DNA of 6,165 nucleotides from positions 1-6,165 of the forward strand of contig CAMAYA010000078.1 of NCBI GenBank assembly GCA_945862275.1, read 5' to 3'. Position numbers and translations under genes: made by a program. Under the pieces are notes generated by a model. That model was not told the DNA's origin, searched no databases, and saw nothing but the letters and a program-made list of their open reading frames with translations. Numbering within the stretch: the stretch's first letter is position 1; every line of letters begins with the position of its first letter. Of this stretch, positions 1 to 6,165 are shown piece by piece. Source of the DNA: Legionella genomosp. 1. Its GTDB lineage: Bacteria > Pseudomonadota > Gammaproteobacteria > Legionellales > Legionellaceae.

Positions 1-3000
1 AAAGCGATATGGCTATCTGGATCAATGAAAAAATCAGGCTTCTCACCCCGGTCAGCCGCTTCTTTTTTTAAACGCACATGTAGCAATTTTTGAACATCAT
101 CACTGTACGTTGAGCCTTCTCGGATTTGATTATCAATCATGACCTTTGCAACTCGGGCATGGAGCACTGTATCTCCGATGGTCTTTAATTCAGGTCGAAT
201 GCAGAAACCTACGCCTTCTTTTAAACCTTGTGCGGTATGACAAGCTGTAAGTAACTGCTTTAATTGATTGTCTCGCTGTTTAATTGCATCTGCACCATGT
301 CCCAATGCAGGAATAATAAAACGTTCTAAAAAGCGTGATGCCTCAGGCGCGTCCACGCCTTGGCGTTGCAACGATTCACATAATAATTTCAAATGCGTGT
401 TGTTCGAAACCAACAAAGCGCCCGTCTTCGGATCGCGAAGAAAGGTCTTTTGATGCTCCATGTAAAATGCATAAGCCGTTCGATACACCCACTCATCTGG
501 ATTGTATGCACCCATCGATAGGTCTTGGTCTGAAAAATTAAATTGCGTTGGGTCGTTTAATACATGATCCGCCTCATCTAAAAATGCCACGCGATGCGTG
601 GGATCAAGATCAATCTTCGCTTCGGCTTTCCAGATGTAATTGGAACAGAACAAGCTAAAATTACCCATGGTCGCGTAATTCACGGCACCAATGCCAGATT
701 CTAGGGTGTCATGATATTCGTTGGCCGCGGAGCGGGCCGTGATATAGGCGTTCCGAATGCCCATGGCATTCAATACGGGCTCGAATTCCTTATGATCACG
801 TTTAGACAAACTGTCTTTGGCACTGAATACATCCACTACCGAACCATTTAAAGCCAGATAGGCTGTCCGCATGAGGGTAATAATGCTTTTGCCTTCACCC
901 GTATGCACTTGATGCAATAAACTGTCATCATTGTGGCGTGCAGCATAAAGTAAATCGAGCATTTGCGTGTGATTGGCCCACTTGCCCGTTTTACGCAGTA
1001 ATATTTCGCGCATGCAGGCTAATAGACGAGCGGAAGCTTGGTGTTGTCCTTCCAAGCCATCCAATCCTTTGATGTCAGACAACGCGGCATGCAGAGTGAT
1101 TTGTAATTGCGGCATGGTTTGTTCATTCAGCCGCGCGACTTGAGCAAATCCATTGGTGTAATACAGCATATTCACCAATTCTTGCTGGCTCTTGGATGCG
1201 AGCGGCCCCTGCCCTTTGCGTTTAATTCCCGCCAACACACGCAACAACTTCTGACGATCATCAGGGGTAATGCTGTAGTGGCGCTTTGACAGCCCCTCTG
1301 GGTCGCGGGCTTGAACCACAGATTCAAAACGGTGAATCACGTCATCCGCATTTTTATTATCGTATGCATTCGGTACGCGCTGAACGGCCCCGACTTTATC
1401 GGCCAAGGATATCCAAGCTCGATCCGTGTTTACAAAAGACGCAGTATTCTCTAGCACATCCAACAAGACTTGCATCGATGGATACGGTTTTTCGGCATAG
1501 TAATTCACCAATTGACGCAGTTGCACCAGATCCCATTGTTCAAGTGCCAGTCGCAAGGTATTTAAGACGCCATCATCTATCGTATCCTCCGTACCCATTG
1601 CAAGAATGGCCTTGATACAAGCCGACTGGCCATCGTTAGCACGAAATCCCTGAAGCAGTTGAGCTGTGGAGAGCTCACCTTTGGCAAATAACGCCATTAA
1701 TTTCACTTGGGCGTTCTGCCATACCGTTTGGAAAACGCGGGTCGAGGGAATAAAATCGGTGCTTTGCTGGGTCAGCGCTGTGAGAATCAACAGACGTTCA
1801 GCCGGTTCGCGTGATGCCGTGTCGGTGATGAGTTGGCAAACGCTGTCCAAATAGCGTGGTTCAACGCCATCTATTTGCTGCAATTTGAACAGCAATGCCT
1901 GGGCGGTCTGAACAAAATCAAAATCAGGAGGGCGTCGCAAAGCAAGCTGTACCAAGACTGGTTTGTGTTGATTATGCAACGGAGACTTCACCATGCCTTG
2001 CAGGATTAACTGAAGAGACGCTGAATCGACCGACTCCCTTAATGCATTCAAGTCATGATTAACCAACGTCTCGGCAGCTGATGAATCCAGCAACAATTGA
2101 AGAAAGCCCACAGGGTAATGCTGCCGACGATACTGTTCTGCATCAATAAAACATTGAAGCCAAATGCACAATTGGGGTGCTGAATAAAAACGAAGCACTG
2201 GAACTTTCGCGCTCGTCATCAATAAACCCAATATTTGCCCTAATTCGTTGTAATGCGTTTTGTTGTCTAACCGATCGAACAACCGCATGAGCGCGTCCAA
2301 TTGCAACGCATGATCGCCGTCTGTTTGAATGGCTACATGGTCTTTCATAAACCGCTGGCACAATATTAAATTTTGACTTTTGAAATTTACATCCAGATGA
2401 CGATCCAGATATTGCAGAGAAACGTCTCGCTCTGCACGATCCAGCCGACAAAAACGCGCATCTTGCAAAATGATGGCACAACCATTCTGCACCCAAGCCA
2501 CCATGATTTCACGCCGCGTGTCGGCAGGGTTTGCCGCGTCTACTATCTGTTTTAAAGCGATACATAATTCTGTTTGACTGGGCCAATAGCGTGTTTTTTC
2601 ATGCTGAATCGTGCGCAATTGTGTTTGGAATAGTGTCACTTGTTCTCTAGCGACGTCTGATATTTCGGGCGATGCCAATGCATACGTGATGGGGTCTTGA
2701 TTGGGATAGAATTCCCCCATCAACCAGGGGTAATCGGATAACAATGCGCGACTGAACACATGCTTATCCCCTGCATGCTGAAGCCACTGAACCAATCGGT
2801 CTGATTTGCCAGGGCAATAACGATAACAATGCAAAGCGCGTCCTGCGGCATTGATAAACTGAAGTGCGTCATCGCCCGTTAAACCCAATACCTGCTTTTG
2901 TAACCCAGGCTCCTGCTGGATGCCATTTGCAAAAACGACGATGTCTGCAAAATGCAAATGAATACGCCGCAAGTCTAGGGTTTTATCGAGATCAAATTGT

Positions 3001-6000
3001 TCGTTTAACCACATAACGACCGTTTCATCCAGACCAGCCAATGCAGGCAGGCTCTGAATATCCAAGTCATCTACATTATCCATCCCAATCGCAAGACAGG
3101 CTACAAGCAATCGAATGCGCCCATTGTCAAGGGATTCATTGTGAAAGCCTGCCTGCAAAAGGGCCTTGAATCGTTCAAAGTCCGTGACATGAAGCCGCAT
3201 GCGTTGACTGGCAAAACGAAGCGCATGGGTAATGGGCAACGTAACCCGGTCGTGTGGCTGCCACTGTGCCGAATAACGGGAGGGGTTGTCGGTCGACGTC
3301 AAACTGATTTGACTTAAAACCAAACCTTCATCCCAGTAAGGATTCATTTCATAACAATTGGCGTAATACACACCACTGTGGCGCCAGTCGATGCTGTGGA
3401 GCTGAGTCAATACGGTTTGGCAAATGGTGCGGCCATTGAACTCCAGATGAGCTTTTGTTAACACATGTGTCAGGCGATCGAGAAAGACCTGTGCATTGAA
3501 ATCGGGCGTTTGATTCAAATAGCGCTGAAGGCTTTGTTCATCGAGGATCAGGTGTTTCTCTTCAATGGATCTTAATAGTTTCTGGTATGCATACCACACG
3601 TCTGCATAGCGCATGTTTCCGACTGCTCGCCCGTGCGCCTTGACCAACTGCCACCAAACGCGTTGTTCTGCCGGATTATTTTTTAACGTGATGATGCTGA
3701 GTGCGACGGCATCCACGTCTTCTTTACTCAAGCATTCAGACCAGTTTTTAGATGGGTCTAAGATGCGTTCTTTCCATATAGCAAAATGAGCCGCTCCAAA
3801 TGTATCCCATATTTGTTGTGCCATATAAAGCCAATGCTGTGATCCAGTCCGTTGAACTGACAACGCATCATCCTGATAAAACAACTGGCCCAATGCTTTC
3901 ACGTTTTGTTCGGTCAGACACGTCTTGGAACATATATCAAACAAGCCATCCATTAACGCAGGCGATGCACCGGAGGATCTCGCCCAATCACGAAGCAGGC
4001 TTAACGCATCAGTAAGCGAGCCCCCTTCTTCTAAATATTTCCAAAATGTTTGCTGATGTTCGGCTGAGGAACAAAAGGGTATTAATTGACGAAAATCGCC
4101 CCTAAATACAACCGCAGGTTGTGTGTTAAACAATACAACTTTAAATGGGTTTCGCTCCTTTCGCGGGCGTTGTAAATAATCCAGCTGATCCCTTTTTTCA
4201 TGATCAGGGTCAAAGCACAAAACCAACCCTTGTGTTTGATTAGACCGCGCCAAATAAAACCCCGCTGGCAAATTATCTTTATGAATACCGAGCCGAAACA
4301 CAGCGGCATGTTCCATCATTTTCTCTGCGGCAGAGGGCTCTATCTTCTCAATGACATGTTCCGCATTTCGTTCACTGCCCACCCACAATGAAAACACATC
4401 GCGTATCGGATGCAGGGTTTCGCGCGTAATAAGCCGTGCTTCATTGCCGTCATAGGGCTTGATTTCAGGTGGTGTCTCGTCGTCCACCTCAGGTGGCAAC
4501 GCAGCTGGCTTGACCTCTAATGCCTGCTGCAACTCTTGTTGTTGAGCCATCTGTTGCTGGATGTTGGGCGCTTCGCTTGACAAGGGGTAATAGGTCTCTT
4601 CCTCTTCCCAAGGTTGCAATGCGAGGGCCAATTTATAATCCAACACAATATCTGGACGCAACCGACCTTCAGCGGCCGCATACAGGTTTTCTGTATCACG
4701 GATTAACGCGTTTGATTGACGTTTGCGCTGATTATCTAATATTTTATTTTGAACCAACCGATAATCCGATTTTAATTGACAATGGTCTTTTCTATCGAAA
4801 ACCTCACTGTCCCAAACCGGGATCCGAACCATCAATTCAAAACCCTGTTCGGCTTTGATTTTTAATTGTTGAAGGAGATCGTGCGCCATTGCATCGGGAT
4901 TATTGATATCCAGGTTATACAAAACCACTTCACCTGACTCATCAGGATAGTCACGTTTCCGTTGATGCAACACATCCAACAAACCCATCAAGGCCTGATT
5001 ACTCGCCGCATCCATGGGTTCAGGAAGAATCAATGACAACACGCAAAATAAAGGCGCACACCCTCTGGCATCAAATGACTTGATTTTATGCGTTAAATGA
5101 CGAATGTAAGCCGCTGGATCATGAACCGATGCACTGCCTGCGAGATCAAACGCGCCGTGAAGCATAGGCGCAGGTTCTTTGTAACTAGGATCCGATTGTG
5201 AAACATATCTATCTTTTAAATGATCAAACAACGTATCCAAACCAGCAGTGTCCATTTGCGCCATTTGCACAAAGGCCCACTGCGCATCCGTTAAAGCACC
5301 CTTCAAGGTGTGATCACAAAACGCCGCCCGCCAACTGGGGTTCACCGCGTTGATTGCGTTCATAAAATCCAAATCGATTTGCTTGGACTCCTCTTGAAAA
5401 AAAGAAACCATCCCGGCGCCTGCGTCCCGCCACAGTTGCTGACGTATGGTTACACTGTCGTTTTCTGCGGCCAGTCGATGGGGCAGAACACAAGCCATGA
5501 ACCGATTGCGTGCCGCGCACATGGATGCATGGGTAAACAGCAAGTCGTGGCGATCCGTTGGCAAGGCGGGCATTATGGATTGCAGATGAGGATCAAAATT
5601 AAATACATCGGCCAAGTCAGCCATGCTTTCAGGGCGCGGTGCTGATTTTAAAGTAAACATTAAACGAGGTAAGGAGCCATGATATACCACCTGCATCGCA
5701 TCGAATAAGGCTTGAAGTGTCGATGATTTTGTCAATGCCAATGTGGTGAGTAGCGGATCAATTCTCATGCGTTGTTCATCGAAAGCCGTCAATGTTCGCA
5801 ACAATTGGTTCGGATCGATGCATGCTTTGATAAAAGGGTTTGTGTTAAGAAAAAGCGGCGTTATCGCAGGTACTGGGGGCATTAATACGGCCGCTTCATG
5901 CTCTGTCATGGGTGTGCGCAAACCAAATGCATGGGTTAATTGCGGTTGAAATAGATCTGTTTTTTGTAGGCTGCTCACCAAAACCTGTTGCAACAGTAAC

Positions 6001-6165
6001 GGTACTGGAACCGTAGCGCGATAGCTTGACAGTGTTGCTTGTGTTTGTTGGCACCAAGGTAACACACGGCCGAATAATACGGCATGCCAAATCGCGACCG
6101 GATCCAGTGCGTTAATATCATTCAATGCGACATTGTTACTATAATCAACAGGGCTAATCAATAAG
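1..6165 (-). CDS. Giant SecA-like DEAD-motor protein, partial at both ends
   Basis: One minus-strand frame (codons 6164-6162 down to 5-3) has 2,054 sense codons and no stop, while other frames are broken often. The only recognisable domain is a SecA-type ATPase near the low-coordinate end: TGEGKS Walker A at residues 1755-1760, a DEAD box at 1863-1866, and a SecA-like segment at about 2008-2035. The motor is cut off before its second nucleotide-binding half. About 1,715 residues before it match no family I can name; they include a Q/E/P-rich linker and a probable helical solenoid. I see no signal peptide (the N-terminus is absent) and no convincing long membrane segment, so a soluble protein is likely. 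The first in-frame ATG (5907-5909) lacks a Shine-Dalgarno and follows 85 codons of coding-like sequence, so the real start is probably beyond 6165. By family knowledge it should hydrolyse ATP to remodel or move polypeptides. A role as a host-directed secreted protein is speculation. Confidence 0.93.
60..143 (-). other. Segment resembling the end of the SecA preprotein-binding domain
   Basis: Residues 2008-2035 contain I-D-N, then G, then Y-S-D-D-V-Q and L-L-H, ending in a basic L-K-K-E. In SecA the chain leaving the preprotein cross-linking domain reads like IVDExTGRxMxxRRxSDGLHQAxEAKE. Shared positions are I-x-D, G, S-D-x-x-Q/H and the K-E end. If right, the roughly 140 residues between the DEAD box and here are an insert at the same place as the SecA substrate clamp, though their sequence is not recognisably conserved. 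Confidence 0.6.
567..578 (-). other. Walker B / DEAD box of the SecA-like motor
   Basis: Residues 1863-1866 are D-E-A-D, preceded by the hydrophobic strand VAFL and followed by HVL. The Asp should bind magnesium and the Glu should activate the hydrolytic water. Housekeeping SecA usually reads DEVD here. The spacing of about 108 residues from the Walker A threonine is close to that in SecA (roughly 105). Both catalytic residues are intact, so an active ATPase is expected. Confidence 0.92.
663..680 (-). other. Counterpart of the SecA Y-G-T motif region (NYATMG)
   Basis: Residues 1829-1834 (N-Y-A-T-M-G) followed by NFSLFCSNYIW sit where bacterial SecA has the conserved ITYGTNNEFGFDYLRDN stretch. 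The Y-x-T core, a following Asn and later Phe/Leu residues are kept, but the NEFGFDYLRDN core is not. This marks a divergent branch of the family. Confidence 0.65.
795..839 (-). other. SecA-like conserved segment after Walker A (VVDVFSAKDSLSKRD)
   Basis: Residues 1776-1790 align by eye with the SecA segment VVTVNDYLAxRD: a beta strand, then D, L and the terminal R-D pair. The following FEPVLNAMGI parallels the SecA 'MGPLYRFLGL' helix. This segment is what separates a SecA-type motor from other DEAD-box proteins here. Confidence 0.82.
885..902 (-). other. Walker A (P-loop) of the SecA-like motor, TGEGKS
   Basis: Residues 1755-1760 read T-G-E-G-K-S, preceded by QVH and followed by IITL. Bacterial SecA has MRTGEGKT at the same place. 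The lysine (K1759) should contact the ATP phosphates and the serine, in place of threonine, should coordinate magnesium; both Ser and Thr work in P-loops. The motif is in the long frame and intact. Confidence 0.93.
1020..1412 (-). other. Lead-in region before the SecA-like motor (residues 1585-1715)
   Basis: This segment links the helical array to the motor. It contains a basic patch, IKRKGQGPLASKSQQELV, followed by helical sequence (LVNMLYYTNGFAQVARLNEQ, LQITLHAALSDIKGLDGLEG). In SecA the residues just before Walker A form helices that pack on the first nucleotide-binding domain, so part of this stretch may belong to the motor fold. No motif allows a firmer statement. Confidence 0.4.
1413..2378 (-). 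other. Probable alpha-solenoid (residues 1263-1584)
   Basis: This stretch is almost wholly made of short amphipathic helices separated by turns, with leucine-rich faces spaced fairly evenly: LDALMRLFDRL, LGQILGLLM, CIWLQCFID, FLQLLLDSS, LQLILQGMV, VLVQLALRR, AQALLFKLQQI, LDSVCQLI, LLILTALTQQ, LKLALEQW-like and MQVLLDVLEN. That pattern resembles HEAT- or armadillo-like helical repeats, although I cannot align a clean consensus unit and no specific family is recognised. Such folds usually bind proteins. Lying upstream of the ATPase, it could be a scaffold or substrate-binding arm; that is inference. Confidence 0.45.
2379..4454 (-). other. Unassigned central region (residues 571-1262)
   Basis: The reading frame is intact throughout but I recognise no family. 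The first 110 residues look alpha/beta, with strand-like runs FRLGIHKD, GFYLARS, GLVLCFDPD, FKVVLFN and AVVFRGDF, and could be one compact domain. After that the sequence is helical and unusually rich in Trp and Tyr, including a WW pair at residues 837-838 (VWWQLVKAHGRAVG) and SGVYYANCYEMNPYWDEG near residue 918. Later parts alternate hydrophobic and charged helices with no repeat I can define by eye. No nucleotide-binding, protease or transferase signature is visible. Assignment of a function is not possible from sequence inspection. Confidence 0.5.
4455..4613 (-). other. Low-complexity acidic / Gln-rich / Pro-Glu linker (residues 518-570)
   Basis: Three composition blocks follow one another. 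First comes an acidic patch, PWEEEETYY (W at residue 519). Next is a glutamine-rich run starting at residue 534, IQQQMAQQQELQQALEV, which would form a short helix or coiled coil. Last is a Pro/Glu/Asp stretch, PPEVDDETPPEIKP. The mixture of CAA and CAG codons shows this is not a simple triplet microsatellite. Such composition is typical of a flexible connector between folded parts, so this is a likely domain boundary. It could also be a protein-contact segment. Confidence 0.7.
4614..6164 (-). other. Unassigned N-proximal region of the giant protein (residues 1-517)
   Basis: This stretch is continuous with the rest of the reading frame and contains no motif I recognise. It reads as mainly amphipathic helices with many Leu, Ala, Gln and Met residues, for example around residues 60-75 (VPLLLQQVLVSSLQ). 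At about residues 370-460 short hydrophobic strand-like runs (APLFCVLSLILPEP, EVVLYNLDI, FELMVRIPVWD) alternate with helices, which could be a small alpha/beta fold. No catalytic signature stands out there. A charged helical run (KILDNQRKRQSNALIRD, about residues 485-501) leads to the linker. Function is unknown; a structure-based search would be needed to go further. Confidence 0.5.

Larger units (their letters stand above)
1..1019 (-). other. SecA-type DEAD motor domain, first nucleotide-binding half, truncated by window edge
   Basis: Residues 1716-2054 follow the order of motifs in the first half of SecA. NHTQMLDLLYA (just before Walker A) takes the position of the SecA 'DVQLIGG' helix. 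It is followed by HTGEGKSI (Walker A), VVDVFSAKDSLSKRD (compare SecA VVTVNDYLAxRD), NYATMGNFSLF (compare the SecA YGTNNEFGFDYL region), AFLDEADHVL (Walker B, compare SecA DEVDSIL) and finally a segment resembling the end of the preprotein-binding domain. This indicates an ATP-driven motor acting on polypeptides. Generic DExD helicases are a less good fit because of the GEGKS loop and the long insert after Walker B. The second nucleotide-binding domain is expected beyond position 1 and was not seen. Confidence 0.88.

Noticed and set aside
1..1019. Housekeeping secA
   Set aside because: The motor is preceded by more than 1,700 in-frame residues and its signature motifs differ from those of canonical SecA.
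1286..1615. Plus-strand open frame of 109 codons
   Set aside because: It lies antisense to the intact giant frame, its product is rich in Pro, Arg and His with no motif, and I see no ribosome binding site; it is a shadow of the coding strand.
2143..2496. Minus-strand open frame of 117 codons in a different frame
   Set aside because: It overlaps the giant reading frame out of phase, and the in-phase translation is coherent helical protein, so this is a shadow.
4524..4559. Triplet microsatellite in the Gln-rich run
   Set aside because: CAA and CAG codons are mixed and interrupted by ATG, GCT, GAG and TTG, so there is no perfect tandem array.
4520..4858. Plus-strand open frame of 112 codons
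   Set aside because: Antisense to the linker and neighbouring sequence of the giant gene, with no family resemblance and no start signals.
5310..5645. Plus-strand open frame of 111 codons
   Set aside because: Antisense to the intact frame; composition is not protein-like and no motif is present.
5907..5909. First in-frame ATG as the start of the giant gene
   Set aside because: There is no Shine-Dalgarno before it, and the 85 upstream codons are stop-free with protein-like content continuous with the rest, so the start is more likely beyond the window.
1..6165. Degraded gene or pseudogene
   Set aside because: There is no frameshift or stop in 2,054 codons, and the P-loop and DEAD residues are intact.

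Overview
The window lies entirely inside one very long protein-coding gene on the minus strand. Read from position 6164 down to position 3, one frame runs for 2,054 codons with no stop. It is open at both edges, so the true start (beyond 6165), the true stop (below position 1) and any promoter, ribosome binding site or terminator are outside the window. I see no intergenic space, no RNA gene, no mobile element, no CRISPR array and no second credible gene. Residue numbers below count from the first complete codon in the window (6164-6162), not from the protein's real start.

Layout in the direction of transcription (high to low coordinates): (1) residues 1-517, an unrecognised mainly helical region with a possible small alpha/beta segment; (2) residues 518-570, a low-complexity linker that is acidic, then glutamine-rich, then proline/glutamate-rich; (3) residues 571-1262, an unrecognised region rich in tryptophan, tyrosine and hydrophobic helices; (4) residues 1263-1584, a regular run of amphipathic helices that looks like an alpha-solenoid; (5) residues 1585-1715, a basic/helical lead-in; (6) residues 1716-2054 and beyond, the one region I can assign: a SecA-type DEAD motor. 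It has a TGEGKS Walker A loop, a SecA-like segment after it, a DEAD Walker B box, and a downstream segment resembling the end of the SecA preprotein-binding domain. The second nucleotide-binding half of the motor should lie beyond position 1.

This is not housekeeping SecA. In ordinary SecA the Walker A loop is about 100 residues from the N-terminus; here at least 1,754 residues precede it. Giant proteins with a SecA-like motor behind long unassigned extensions are, from general knowledge, a feature of some bacteria that live in protists or other eukaryotic cells. Codon use (TTG/TTA leucine, CAA glutamine, CGT/CGC arginine) and a moderate GC content judged by eye fit a gammaproteobacterium such as a member of the Legionellales. 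That placement is inference, and the substrate and role of the protein are unknown.
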